From NCBI RefSeq assembly GCF_004564135.1, contig NZ_CP038255.1, positions 156,501-220,500 on the forward strand: a stretch of 64,000 nt of DNA, in the 5' to 3' direction. The notes below the pieces were generated by a model, which saw nothing but the letters and a program-made list of their open reading frames with translations, did no database searches and was not told where the DNA came from. This document shows positions 37,279 to 45,982 of this stretch, piece after piece. This DNA is from Terasakiella sp. SH-1 (GTDB lineage Bacteria > Pseudomonadota > Alphaproteobacteria > Rhodospirillales > Terasakiellaceae). A program made the translations under genes and the position numbers. Numbering within the stretch: the first letter of the stretch is position 1; each line of letters starts with the position of its first letter.

Positions 37279-38334
37279 TTAGCAAATGCGCGGTAACTGT
37301 TCACCGTTGAGCCAATCCACCACCCGTGCCCCGCCAAAGGCAGTTTCCATGGTGACAAAATGATTGGGATCTTCATGCACGGTGCCAATCTGGGCGGCGT
37401 GTTGACCCAGTGGGTGATTGCGCATGATCTCTAACAACGTTTCAGCCTTGTCTTGGGGGCAAATGACAATCACCTTGCCCTCATTGGCTACATAAAGGGG
37501 ATCAAGGCCCAGAAACTCACAAGCCGCATGAACATCGCTGCGCACTGGAATGTCATCTTCCATCAGCTTAATACCGACACCAGATTGCTGGGCAATTTCA
37601 TTAAGGGTGGAGGCTAACCCGCCGCGTGTGGGATCACGCAGCACATTGATTTCCGGCACGGCCTTGACCATGTCCGCAATCACGCCGTTTAGCGACGCAC
37701 TGTCAGAAATAATCTCGGTTTCAAAGGCAAGGTTTTCGCGATGGGACATGATGGCAACCCCATGATCACCAATGGTGCCATTGATTAAGACCGCATCACC
37801 AGGCTTGGCGTTTGCCCCGGAAATATCCAAGTCTATTGAGACCACACCGATCCCGGTGGTGGAGATAAAGACGCCATCGCCTTTGCCTTTTTCCACGACC
37901 TTTGTGTCGCCTGTGACAATGGCAACACCAGCCTCACGTGCAGCCTTTGCCATGGAAATGACGATCTTTTCCAAATCAGCGAGTGCGAAGCCTTCTTCCA
38001 GAATAAAGCCAGCTGAAAGATATAACGGTTTGGCACCTGACATCGCCACATCATTGACTGTGCCATGCACACTTAGGGCACCGATATCCCCGCCGGGAAA
38101 AAACAGGGGGGACACCACATGGCTGTCGGTTGCCATGACAATGCGTTCATTGGCCCCAAGGGCAGGCAGGATGGCCTGATCATTTTTTTGATTAAGGTAG
38201 TCATTTTCAAAATGTTTTTGAAACAGTTGTTCAATCAAATCATTCATGGCCCGCCCACCAGAGCCATGGGTCATATCAATACGACCGGATTTGATGTTCA
38301 GTTTGGCCTGAAAGCGTTTAGTCACTTCGTTCAT
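37279..38334 (-). CDS. hypE: Hydrogenase maturation protein HypE
   Basis: 351 residues. The PurM/AIR-synthase-type fold includes MTHGSGGRAMNDLI and LRDPTRGGLASTLNEIA, and the C-terminus ends in PRIC, whose cysteine carries the thiocyanate made from the carbamoyl group supplied by HypF. It overlaps the hypD stop (ATGA). The function is ATP-dependent dehydration to form the cyanide ligand donor. Confidence 0.95.
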   Translation of the reverse strand: MNEVTKRFQAKLNIKSGRIDMTHGSGGRAMNDLIEQLFQKHFENDYLNQKNDQAILPALGANERIVMATDSHVVSPLFFPGGDIGALSVHGTVNDVAMSGAKPLYLSAGFILEEGFALADLEKIVISMAKAAREAGVAIVTGDTKVVEKGKGDGVFISTTGIGVVSIDLDISGANAKPGDAVLINGTIGDHGVAIMSHRENLAFETEIISDSASLNGVIADMVKAVPEINVLRDPTRGGLASTLNEIAQQSGVGIKLMEDDIPVRSDVHAACEFLGLDPLYVANEGKVIVICPQDKAETLLEIMRNHPLGQHAAQIGTVHEDPNHFVTMETAFGGARVVDWLNGEQLPRIC

Positions 38335-39479
38335 GCGGCATTCTCCGAGCCCTTGTTATCCATGCGAAAACGCCCATAAGACCAATAGGCCGCACAGGAC
38401 CCTTCAGAAGATACCATGCAGGCACCTTGCGGGTCTTCTGGTGTGCAAATGGTGCCGAAAAGTTTACAGTCAGTCGGTTTTTTCATGCCGCGTAAAATAT
38501 CGGGGCAGGCACATCCCTTAACGTCACGTCCGGTGCTTTTGCTCAGTTCAAATCGTTTTTCTGCATCCCATTGTGCAAAGGGCGCACGGATTTGCAGGGC
38601 GCTTTTTTCCATCCAGCCTAGGCCACGCCATTCAAACGTATCGCGCAGTTCAAAGACTTCGGCGACCAGTTGTTGGGCTTTCAGATTGCCATCACGGGTG
38701 ACGACGCGGTGATATTCATTTTCCACCTCGCAACGCCCTTCGTTAATCTGGCGAATAAGCATGAGGCTGGCCTGCATCACATCAAGGGGTTCAAAACCGG
38801 CGATGACCACAGGCTTTTTATATTTTTCAACAGCAGGTTCATAGGGCTTGGTGCCGATCACAGAACTAACGTGAGAGGGACCGAGGAAACCATCCAGGGC
38901 CACTTGGGCATCGGCTTGTGGGTCTTCACTATCGAGAATATGACCGATGGCGGAAGGGGTCAGGACATGGTTGCAAAAGACTGAAAAATTCATCAGCCGT
39001 TCTTTGCGGGCCTGTTGCAAGGCAATGGCGGTTGGTGGGGTTGTGGTTTCAAAACCGATAGCGAAAAATACCACGTCGCGTTCCGGATTTTGGCGTGCCA
39101 GTTCAAGGGCATTCTGTGTGGAATAGACCATGCGCACATCTGCACCTGCGGCTTTGGCCTTGATCAGGCTTTTTTTCTGACTGGCCGGTACCCGCATCAT
39201 ATCGCCGTAAGTACACAGGATGACATTATGGCGTTCGCACAGTTCAATGGCGTTATCAATGCGCGGGATGGGTAACACACAAACTGGACAGCCGGGGCCG
39301 TGAACATAATGTACGTTTTTCGGCATCAGGTCCTGTACCCCATAACGAAAAATCGCATGGGTATGACCACCGCAAAATTCCATGATGTGATAATCACGGT
39401 CCGGTTGGACTTCGGCTTTGATGTTTTCTGCAATCTTGTGGGCCAGTTCTTTTTGGCGAAACTCATTAACATATTTCAT
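38331..39479 (-). CDS. hypD: Hydrogenase maturation iron-sulfur protein HypD
   Basis: 382 residues. Conserved motifs are MEFCGGHTHAIFRYG, GPGCPVCVLP and a cysteine-rich C-terminus (GCACPDILRG, CKLFGTICTPEDPQGACM) that binds a [4Fe-4S] cluster. With HypC it assembles the Fe(CN)2CO unit. Its start overlaps the hypC stop by four bases and its end overlaps hypE by four. Confidence 0.95.
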   Translation of the reverse strand: MKYVNEFRQKELAHKIAENIKAEVQPDRDYHIMEFCGGHTHAIFRYGVQDLMPKNVHYVHGPGCPVCVLPIPRIDNAIELCERHNVILCTYGDMMRVPASQKKSLIKAKAAGADVRMVYSTQNALELARQNPERDVVFFAIGFETTTPPTAIALQQARKERLMNFSVFCNHVLTPSAIGHILDSEDPQADAQVALDGFLGPSHVSSVIGTKPYEPAVEKYKKPVVIAGFEPLDVMQASLMLIRQINEGRCEVENEYHRVVTRDGNLKAQQLVAEVFELRDTFEWRGLGWMEKSALQIRAPFAQWDAEKRFELSKSTGRDVKGCACPDILRGMKKPTDCKLFGTICTPEDPQGACMVSSEGSCAAYWSYGRFRMDNKGSENAA

Positions 39480-39724
39480 GACAGTTGTTCCTGTACAGAC
39501 GGGGCGAGCAGGCCGCTTTCAGCCATGAGTTCAAGTGTTTTTTCAGCTTCTTGCGGGCTGATTTTATTGATGGCATAGCCCACATGCAGCAAGACGTAAT
39601 CGCCCACTTGCACATCATCAATCAGGGCAACGGAAATTTCTTTTTTGATCCCGTCCAGTGATACCATGGCCGTATCTTTTTCCGGGTCTGTTGAAATCAC
39701 TTCAACAGGAATGGCAAGGCACAT
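39476..39724 (-). CDS. hypC: Hydrogenase maturation chaperone HypC
   Basis: 82 residues. The N-terminus MCLAIPVEVI has the essential Cys2, and the small beta-barrel includes VQVGDYVLLHVGYAINKI. It carries the iron centre between HypD and the hydrogenase large subunit. A paralogue, hupF, is encoded further upstream in the same cluster. The start lies three bases after the hypB stop. Confidence 0.94.
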   Translation of the reverse strand: MCLAIPVEVISTDPEKDTAMVSLDGIKKEISVALIDDVQVGDYVLLHVGYAINKISPQEAEKTLELMAESGLLAPSVQEQLS

Positions 39725-39727
39725 AAT

Positions 39728-40513
39728 CTACTCCCTGTGGCTTTTGTTTGTTGTAATCCACTCACACCAGTTTCCCATCCCTTCACCGGATTTAGACGAC
39801 AGTTGGAAGACTTGAATGTTCGGGTTGATTTTACGGGCATTTTCAATGCAGGCATCCACATCAAAATCCAGATAAGGCAAAAGGTCGACCTTGGTCAGGA
39901 TCATGATGTCAGCAGCATGGAACATATCGGGATATTTCAGTGGTTTATCTTCACCTTCTGTCACCGACAAGATCACCACCTTATGAGCTTCGCCCAGATC
40001 AAAACCGGCCGGGCAGACCAGATTGCCGACATTTTCAATAAAGAGGATGGCGTTTTCTGAAACACCCAGACTTTCCACCCCATGACCGACCATATGGGCA
40101 TCAAGGTGACAGCCCTTGCCCGTGTTGATTTGCAGGGCAGGCACGTTGGTTTCACGAATGCGATCAGCGTCATTGGCGGTTTGTTGGTCCCCTTCGATCA
40201 CAAACAGGTCGTGCTCGTCTTTCATGTCCAGCAAGGTGCGGGTCAAAAGCGTGGTCTTGCCGGAGCCTGGGGAGGAAACGAGGTTAAGAGCAAAGATGTT
40301 TTTCTCGCCAAAAAATGCGCGGTTTTTATCGGCGTAACTGTCGTTTTTAGACAGGATATTCTGTTCAATTTCCACCATACGTGATTGGGACAGGCCCGGT
40401 GCATGGGCATGGGCAGGGCCGTGGCCGTAATGATGGGTCTGGTCATCCACATGGATATGGTCATGTCCTTCTATTTTGGTTTCGCCGGGGGCGCATCCAC
40501 AAACGCTACACAT
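39728..40513 (-). CDS. hypB: Nickel-inserting GTPase HypB
   Basis: 261 residues. The N-terminus [11 protein letters not shown] is the high-affinity nickel site, followed by a histidine-rich stretch ([22 protein letters not shown]) for nickel storage. The G domain shows P-loop [24 protein letters not shown] and [10 protein letters not shown]. It delivers nickel to the large subunit together with HypA, whose stop codon overlaps the HypB start. Confidence 0.95.
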   Translation of the reverse strand: MCSVCGCAPGETKIEGHDHIHVDDQTHHYGHGPAHAHAPGLSQSRMVEIEQNILSKNDSYADKNRAFFGEKNIFALNLVSSPGSGKTTLLTRTLLDMKDEHDLFVIEGDQQTANDADRIRETNVPALQINTGKGCHLDAHMVGHGVESLGVSENAILFIENVGNLVCPAGFDLGEAHKVVILSVTEGEDKPLKYPDMFHAADIMILTKVDLLPYLDFDVDACIENARKINPNIQVFQLSSKSGEGMGNWCEWITTNKSHRE

Positions 40514-40854
40514 CAGTTGACCTCCATGTCTTTTATGCGCAGTTCATCACCGCAGCTGACTTGTAATTGATGGGACCCGCATTTCGGGCAGGCATCATAT
40601 CTTTCTTTAATCTCGACCAGTTCAGCACATTCCATGCACCAGGCTTGGGCCTGGGTTTCAAGGATTTCAAGGGCGCAGCCATCGGCCAGTGTATTTCGCG
40701 TGACGACCTCGAAACCAAAACGTAGGGCCTCAATTTCCACACCGCTTAAGGGGCCGACTTCAAGACGCACAGATTGCACGGTTGTGAAATTTTGCTGCAC
40801 CGCCTGTTCTTCCATAATCTGGAGAATGCTTTCACACAGGGACATTTCATGCAT
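40513..40854 (-). CDS. hypA: Nickel-delivery metallochaperone HypA
   Basis: 113 residues. The N-terminus MHEMSL supplies the nickel ligands including His2, and a zinc ribbon is formed by [21 protein letters not shown]. The size is typical. It overlaps the hupK stop and hypB start by one base each, as in a continuous hup-hyp operon. Confidence 0.94.
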   Translation of the reverse strand: MHEMSLCESILQIMEEQAVQQNFTTVQSVRLEVGPLSGVEIEALRFGFEVVTRNTLADGCALEILETQAQAWCMECAELVEIKERYDACPKCGSHQLQVSCGDELRIKDMEVN

Positions 40855-42002
40855 CAGTGGACCCTCACTTCAAAGCCGACACAGGGGTCAATGGCACGAA
40901 TGATCATTTCCGCCTGTTTCTTGATCGTCTGTTCATCAGTGTAAGCCAGTTTTTGCAAGCTTTCCACTGCTATAGATGAAGGATGGAAATTCCATTGTGA
41001 CGGCGATAGAATTTGATAGTCTGTCACAGCTTCCCCTTCAAGGCAAAGGGCGTGATAGAGCCGCCCGCGTGCGGTTTCCAGTGTGGAAATTGCACTATCA
41101 TTACTGATTTGCGTTGTTTGGCACAGTCTTTCTTGTTTCCGCATCCGGCTGGGGATATGGGCCAGTTCAATGAGGCGGGCAACGTAACGGGTTAGCACGC
41201 CGTTGCCGAATTCTTGGGCAAGGGCTGTAATCAGCGGATGGTTGATCTGGCGGGCCAGGGCCCCGGTTTCAGCTGTTTTCTGGTCCAGCTTAGGTTTATT
41301 TGGAAAGTCCGTGTCATCAAATATCTTGTGATAGATCACATCGCTTGCCACGCCATTAAGAGGGGATATTTGCGTTTGGCCAAGGGTAGCTGTTTTTTTC
41401 CTGAGAAGGAGTTTCACCAGTTGGGCCGGAATGGTTTTGCTTCTTTCCATCCATTGGAAGAAATCTTCGCAGGTTGTCATTTTAACCCATTCTTCTGTGG
41501 GCTGGTTGAAGACGTGTTTGTGAAGATAGGTCTCTACGGCCTCGATTTCTTGTTTGACTTTCTCTGAATTGAAATGAAGCAGGGCATCAAGATGAAAGGG
41601 GGCTGTCTGTGCAAAGGTCGCATTGGCAAATTGTTTTCGCCATTGAGTAACCGGGGCAAAGCTTTTCAGGGCAGCTTGATCACTGCCCAGTTCTGCCCAT
41701 TCCATCAGGTTGCGCAGGATATATTCTTTTGCCTGTTCGGCCAAAACGATCAGGCTGCGGGCTTGGCTACGCTCCGGATTATTTTTTTGCAAGAGATGTT
41801 CTGCTGCATCTACCGCGCAATAGCCTTGGGCGGCACCGCAGATGCTGAAAATCAGGGGGATGCGCTTGGTCACATCTTCAATATTTAACCCCTTAAAGCC
41901 ACTCGCCAACTGGGCAGGGAGTTTGGTTTGAAGGCGCACGTCATGGGGCTGGTCTTGTTTAGATGAAGGGTGAATATCAATGAGGATATGTGTGTCCATC
42001 AT
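40854..42002 (-). CDS. hupK: Hydrogenase assembly scaffold HupK
   Basis: 382 residues, similar in layout to a [NiFe]-hydrogenase large subunit but lacking its full cysteine set. The N-terminal motif reads SICGAAQGYCAVDAAE and the C-terminus reads IDPCVGFEVRVH, with a single cysteine. HupK proteins are thought to act as a scaffold for cofactor transfer in oxygen-exposed uptake systems. ATG codons at 42002 and 41999 are both possible starts. It overlaps the hupJ stop. Confidence 0.9.
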   Translation of the reverse strand: MMDTHILIDIHPSSKQDQPHDVRLQTKLPAQLASGFKGLNIEDVTKRIPLIFSICGAAQGYCAVDAAEHLLQKNNPERSQARSLIVLAEQAKEYILRNLMEWAELGSDQAALKSFAPVTQWRKQFANATFAQTAPFHLDALLHFNSEKVKQEIEAVETYLHKHVFNQPTEEWVKMTTCEDFFQWMERSKTIPAQLVKLLLRKKTATLGQTQISPLNGVASDVIYHKIFDDTDFPNKPKLDQKTAETGALARQINHPLITALAQEFGNGVLTRYVARLIELAHIPSRMRKQERLCQTTQISNDSAISTLETARGRLYHALCLEGEAVTDYQILSPSQWNFHPSSIAVESLQKLAYTDEQTIKKQAEMIIRAIDPCVGFEVRVH

Positions 42003-42583
42003 GGCTGCTGGCCGTCATGTTGGGGCGATATATTATCTTCCTTCATACCAAGAAAGGCCCGGCGGGAGCGTTCTGGTTGGTCTTTGAGGTCTGTTTGATC
42101 AGCGGTTTTTTCTTCTGACCAGATATTTTCCATGCGGTTCTGGTTGTGCTTCTCCACGTCCAGTTCGTTGACTTCACGGGCTTGCATGATCAGCTCAAGA
42201 ATATGCTCAGCCGTTTCTAGCGTGGTTTGTTGATCGACAAATTCAAACATGGGCGAATAGAGTGCACACATGTAATTTTTACCAATGAGCTGATCTTCGC
42301 CAAAAATGAATTCAAACTTACCAGCGGGAAAGGTGAAGGTCTTTTTCATGCCAGCGTCTTGATCCCAAATGTCCGGGTCATTTTTCACATCAGGCAGCAG
42401 CATGAGATTCATAAACCACGGGGTAATCATCACGCCCAACCACATGCCTTGATAGGGGCGAAACTCAACAGCCTGTACTTTTAGGACAGGGTTGAGGATC
42501 GGCACGCCAACCATGCGTTCCTTTTCAATCAAGCGATAGGCTACTTCCAGTTTCAGGGCAATGTGATCCGCTGGTGTATTCAT
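41999..42583 (-). CDS. hupJ: Hydrogenase small-subunit chaperone HupJ (HybE family)
   Basis: 194 residues. HybE-type motifs include MVGVPILNPVLKVQAVEFRPYQG, GVMITPWFMNLMLLP and FEFIFGEDQLIGKNYMCALYSPM. The C-terminal 40 residues are polar and poorly conserved in appearance. It is thought to guard the Tat-exported small subunit during assembly. It overlaps hupI upstream and hupK downstream by four bases each. Confidence 0.9.
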   Translation of the reverse strand: MNTPADHIALKLEVAYRLIEKERMVGVPILNPVLKVQAVEFRPYQGMWLGVMITPWFMNLMLLPDVKNDPDIWDQDAGMKKTFTFPAGKFEFIFGEDQLIGKNYMCALYSPMFEFVDQQTTLETAEHILELIMQAREVNELDVEKHNQNRMENIWSEEKTADQTDLKDQPERSRRAFLGMKEDNISPQHDGQQP

Positions 42584-42801
42584 GGGCTAACCACCATAAA
42601 TTCTTCACGTTTTCCTTCGCAGGTCGGGCAGCTCCAATGATCGGGCAGTTGTGAGAAGGGGGTGTTTGGGGGGATTTGCCAATAACCATCACCTTCTTTC
42701 GGGTCATAGACATGCCAGCAGATTTTACATTCCAAAACAGCATCATCACTGATCTTGGAATTATCCCCGCCATATGATCCCCCGAAAAAGGACTGAGTCA
42801 T
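42580..42801 (-). CDS. hupI: Rubredoxin HupI
   Basis: 73 residues with the two CxxC knuckles CKICWHVYDP and CPTCEGKREEF and the usual DGYW/PPNTPF region. Rubredoxins in hup operons support small-subunit FeS cluster assembly under oxygen. An N-terminal extension of about 17 residues precedes the fold. It overlaps hupH by four bases and hupJ by four. Confidence 0.93.
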   Translation of the reverse strand: MTQSFFGGSYGGDNSKISDDAVLECKICWHVYDPKEGDGYWQIPPNTPFSQLPDHWSCPTCEGKREEFMVVSP

Positions 42802-43649
42802 TTGTAAACCTCCATGATCTCACTGAGGCGTTCTGCACTATCAAGGATATCTTCCTGAGCGGCACGCACCACGTCGGGCAGATCGACGATTTCAATGGAA
42901 TTTAAAATGGTGGCATCCTGGGAGTTAAAATACTGCACCCACCAGACATTTTTCGTCATGGTCGAAGACACCCGGCAATTGCCATAGCCGCGCGACAAGA
43001 TGATGGTGGTGCCAACCCCAAGCTTTTCTGCCAGATAGGCGATGTCTTCATCGGTTTGCGGCAACAGCGTCAGGTTAATGGCATGACATGGCTGGCCCGC
43101 TCTGTAGTTTGCCACCTTGTCTTTAATCTCGGATAAAACAGGCGGGGCGTTGCGCACACCTTCCGGGAAGGTACTGTCCAGTTCAATGGTCTCAGCTGCT
43201 GTTTTAAAAGTTTCGTTGAAAATACTGTCTGGGTAGGCGGCGACTTCGATGTTGTCAGAAATTTGATTATCTTTGCCTGTGATTTCAACCACCCGCCAGA
43301 CCCCGGCCAGTACGGACTCTTGGGCTTGATAGCGGGTGCCACATACGATAGAAACTTCGCCTTCGCCCATGATCTGGTTGATTAATCCCAAGTCTTTCGG
43401 GGCAAGGCTATTAAGGCTATAGGTAAGTGCGGAAGAATCAATCTTATAGTTCGCCAGATCATCAGCCATTTGATTAAGCAACGCCTTGGCTTCTTCCATG
43501 CCAAGGGTGTCTTCCGGTTCCGGGGCAAGGGGCTGATGGAATGTGACCATATCACGCGGCATTTCCATATAATCCAGTGTGGCACCATCTTCGTTTTCAG
43601 GTTGCGTGCCAGGGCCGACCAGACCGGGAATGATTGTTTCTGCTGTCAT
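42798..43649 (-). CDS. hupH: Hydrogenase expression/formation protein HupH (HyaF family)
   Basis: 283 residues. The HyaF pattern includes LNQMADDLANY, MGEGEVSIVCGTRYQAQESVLAGVWRV, LSRGYGNCRVSSTMTKNVWWVQYFNSQD and the C-terminal EDILDSAERLSEIMEVY. Biochemical function is not established; the family is needed for maturation of the uptake enzyme. It lies 13 bases after the hupG stop. Confidence 0.9.
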   Translation of the reverse strand: MTAETIIPGLVGPGTQPENEDGATLDYMEMPRDMVTFHQPLAPEPEDTLGMEEAKALLNQMADDLANYKIDSSALTYSLNSLAPKDLGLINQIMGEGEVSIVCGTRYQAQESVLAGVWRVVEITGKDNQISDNIEVAAYPDSIFNETFKTAAETIELDSTFPEGVRNAPPVLSEIKDKVANYRAGQPCHAINLTLLPQTDEDIAYLAEKLGVGTTIILSRGYGNCRVSSTMTKNVWWVQYFNSQDATILNSIEIVDLPDVVRAAQEDILDSAERLSEIMEVYK

Positions 43650-43662
43650 GTCTCTCTACCTG

Positions 43663-44052
43663 TTATTGCGCCGCATTGGTGCGTAGGTGGTGGGCCACAA
43701 TCTCATTTGTTTTGGTGATGAATTCCGACCATTCCATGATGCCGGAAATGGTGCCCAGCATGTCCTCACCTTTTAGGAAAACAAGGGTGGGCAGCAAAAC
43801 GAAATTGAATTTGGCCTGAAAGGCGGCTTCGGTTTCACGTTGGGAAATACAGGGTTTAAACTGTCCCTGATAGGTCTTGACCAGTTCCGGTAAAATCACA
43901 GCGAGATCATTGGCGGTGCTGACCCGTTTATAGTCACCTGTGACCATCAAAACGACAAGTTCATTGTCGACACAAAAAGCCTCAAGGCCCGTTTCATCTA
44001 CAACCGGGATGGCATCGCGTTCAATAATAGATTCAAGGAGGGGGGAAAACAT
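43663..44052 (-). CDS. hupG: Thioredoxin-like hydrogenase chaperone HupG (HyaE family)
   Basis: 129 residues from ATG at 44052, which has GAGG about eight bases upstream. A longer reading frame extends to 44130 but would run through hupF. The thioredoxin-like fold shows LVVLMVTGDYKRVSTANDLAVILPELV and FNFVLLPTLVFLKGEDMLGTI, without a CxxC active site. It probably binds the twin-arginine signal peptide of HupS, as HyaE does. Confidence 0.9.
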   Translation of the reverse strand: MFSPLLESIIERDAIPVVDETGLEAFCVDNELVVLMVTGDYKRVSTANDLAVILPELVKTYQGQFKPCISQRETEAAFQAKFNFVLLPTLVFLKGEDMLGTISGIMEWSEFITKTNEIVAHHLRTNAAQ

Positions 44053-44065
44053 GCTTGTTCCTCTT

Positions 44066-44335
44066 TTACTTCTGGACCAGATCGGGAAAATATTGATCAA
44101 GTTGATCATTGCCTGACATGGCTTGTTCAAGGGCGCTTAAGGCATCAATGATTTGCTTGGCAGTGGTTTCATCCAGTACTTCGCGTGCAGCACCTAAAAA
44201 GGTCATCACCCATGTACCTGCGGGCTGTTCACCGGTGAGAACCATATCAATGGTGTGCCGTGTACCGTTGTTATCTTCGCAAAGGGCTTGAAACAGGGTG
44301 CTTTCCAGCACTCTCATAGGTATGCCGACACACAT
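44066..44335 (-). CDS. hupF: HypC-family chaperone HupF
   Basis: 89 residues. The N-terminus MCVGIPMRVLE has the Cys2 typical of HypC/HupF, and GEQPAGTWVMTFLGAAREVLDE is the barrel region. HupF proteins protect HupL under oxygen during maturation. Its start shares one base with the hupD stop. Confidence 0.92.
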   Translation of the reverse strand: MCVGIPMRVLESTLFQALCEDNNGTRHTIDMVLTGEQPAGTWVMTFLGAAREVLDETTAKQIIDALSALEQAMSGNDQLDQYFPDLVQK

Positions 44336-45051
44336 TAGACAGGGACTCCTAAAATGCGTCCCTCAGTGTCTTCTGCAAGGACGGCTTCCAATTCGCCATC
44401 AAAATCTTCAGGGGCTTTCCAGCGGCTGTCGTTGATTAGCCGTTCATCGCCAACGCGGCAGGCTTCTGCCTCAGCAGGGCGTTCATTTTCATAACGCTCC
44501 ATTTGCATGACCTGACAGCCTAATGTGTGCTGATGGTCCAAAGGTTGGGCACGTTTTTGGCCTTCAATGCCGTGTTTTTTCAGGAAAGAAAGGGCTTCAT
44601 CAATAGAAGGGGTAATCTGTGCCTTAACCACATCGCGCAGGCTACCACCATAATCTTCCAGCTCTTTGGGCTGCACACCAATCAGGAACAGGTGGCTTGG
44701 GGCCTCGTCAAACATTTCGGCCATGGCGAGCACTTCCTGAAAGCCGGTTTGATGCAGGCTGACTTTTTTAGCCCCGAGAAAGCGGGGAACCTCATCGCCT
44801 TCCACCAGTTTCAGGGTACCCGGTTCCAGCCCGTAATCTACCGCATCAAATACCACAAGGATATCGGCGTCACGTACATGTTGAACAAGGTAAATTCCTT
44901 GGGTGCCGCCATCCATCAGTTTGACATTATCGCCAAACTCATAAAGACGGTTAAGTTCTTCAATGGCGCGCACGCCAAAGCCTTCATCGGCCCACAAAAG
45001 ATTGCCAATGCCCAAGATCAACACATTTGTTTGAGCTGCATCACCTTCCAT
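44335..45051 (-). CDS. hupD: Hydrogenase endopeptidase HupD, with C-terminal extension
   Basis: About 238 residues from ATG at 45051, nine bases after GGGAGGT; an upstream start at 45102 would begin in the promoter region. Family signatures are ILGIGNLLWADEGFGVRAIE, LMDGGTQGIYLVQHVRDADIL and DAVDYGLEPG, where the acidic residues and His bind nickel. It removes the C-terminal peptide of HupL after DPCLACSTH. About 40-50 residues after the usual end (from about GQKRAQPLD) are an extra tail. A second sigma-54 promoter lies just upstream. Confidence 0.92.
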   Translation of the reverse strand: MEGDAAQTNVLILGIGNLLWADEGFGVRAIEELNRLYEFGDNVKLMDGGTQGIYLVQHVRDADILVVFDAVDYGLEPGTLKLVEGDEVPRFLGAKKVSLHQTGFQEVLAMAEMFDEAPSHLFLIGVQPKELEDYGGSLRDVVKAQITPSIDEALSFLKKHGIEGQKRAQPLDHQHTLGCQVMQMERYENERPAEAEACRVGDERLINDSRWKAPEDFDGELEAVLAEDTEGRILGVPV

Positions 45052-45105
45052 AATGAAGCGACCTCCCAACCTGTCTTTGTTTTTCCATTTTTTTTGCATC
45101 AAGAA

Positions 45106-45121
45106 AGCAAAGAGCAGGCCA
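45106..45121 (-). promoter_or_regulatory. Sigma-54 type -24/-12 promoter upstream of hupD
   Basis: On the minus strand TGGCCTGCTCTTTGCT has GG and GC separated by exactly ten bases, with TTGC at -12. It differs from the strong consensus at two positions. It lies 55 bases before the hupD ATG, the same spacing as the hupS promoter, and follows the terminator at 45186-45230, so it would restart transcription for the accessory genes. Confidence 0.55.
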
Positions 45122-45185
45122 GTTTTTTAAGTGGCTGTTTTTTATAGAAAATATGGGAATAGGATACAGAAGGGCATAAAAAAAG

Positions 45186-45230
45186 AAAAGAAACCTTCCG
45201 GTTATTTGTAAGTAATGGAAGGTTTCTTTT
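45186..45230 (-). terminator. Terminator at the end of hupSLC
   Basis: A 14-bp perfect stem (AAAAGAAACCTTCC at 45186-45199 pairing with 45217-45230) with a 17-base loop is followed on the minus strand by a T-rich tract. It lies 40 bases after the hupC stop and separates structural from accessory genes. Confidence 0.85.
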
Positions 45231-45269
45231 CAGTCGACCGAGAGAGGTCTAGGGATACGAGAAAGTGGA

Positions 45270-45971
45270 TTAATCGTTTGGACGGGAGTCCTTGAACGTC
45301 CGCCAGCCTGAAATCATGGTGCCGATCAAGGATTGGCGTGACATGATGTCTTCACGCAAGGCTGCATAAATATGGGTGATGGCAAAACAGATCATGATCC
45401 ACATGACGAGACGATGCCATGTGTGCACGTCCTGACTTTGACCAAACAGGGGGATGACCCAGCTGGAGAAATAGTCAAACTGCCAGCTGCCTATGCCTGT
45501 GCCTTCGCCATAAAGGGCAAGGCCGGTGATGATCATAAAGACCAGTCCCCACAAGAAGATGAAATGCATGACCAGTACGGCCAATGGGTTGTGACCGTCG
45601 TATTTCTTGGGTTCCGGGACGATAAAGGCATACCACAGCAGTTCGTGAACCACGCCGGCCCACCAGCCTGACTTATGAACAGGCGGCAGAAAGATCTGGC
45701 GGGCATGTTTGTTGCCCACGCACGCCGAATAGAGGCGGAAGACAAAACCGACAATCAGAATATAGCCGGAGACAAAGTGAATCCAGCGGATATAGCCCAT
45801 CATGTAATGGTCGCTGGCTTCGCCGTGAATTGCAGGCAGGGGCTTACCGATCAGATAACCGGTAATGCACAAGGCCACGATGGCAAAGGCATTGATCCAG
45901 TGCCACAGGCGCACGGGTGCCTCGTAAATATAATGGGCCTCTTCCTTATGTGCTTTCATTTCGGTACTCAT
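45270..45971 (-). CDS. hupC: Hydrogenase b-type cytochrome subunit HupC
   Basis: 233 residues with four hydrophobic helices. Histidines placed to bind two hemes are in VRLWHWINAFAIV, IRWIHFVSGY and DVHTWHRLVMWIMI. It anchors the periplasmic HupSL dimer to the membrane and passes electrons to quinone. It lies 11 bases after hupL, and its transcript ends at the hairpin just downstream. Confidence 0.94.
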   Translation of the reverse strand: MSTEMKAHKEEAHYIYEAPVRLWHWINAFAIVALCITGYLIGKPLPAIHGEASDHYMMGYIRWIHFVSGYILIVGFVFRLYSACVGNKHARQIFLPPVHKSGWWAGVVHELLWYAFIVPEPKKYDGHNPLAVLVMHFIFLWGLVFMIITGLALYGEGTGIGSWQFDYFSSWVIPLFGQSQDVHTWHRLVMWIMICFAITHIYAALREDIMSRQSLIGTMISGWRTFKDSRPND

Positions 45972-45982
45972 GGCGCACCTCC

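Noticed and set aside
40854-42002. HupK read as a second catalytic large subunit
   Set aside because: It lacks the complete CxxC pairs at both ends that bind the nickel-iron site, and its position between hupJ and hypA is that of HupK.
45150-45165. Partial match ATATGGGAATAGG to the same motif between hupC and hupD
   Set aside because: The left half is absent and the position relative to the hupD promoter differs from the other copies.
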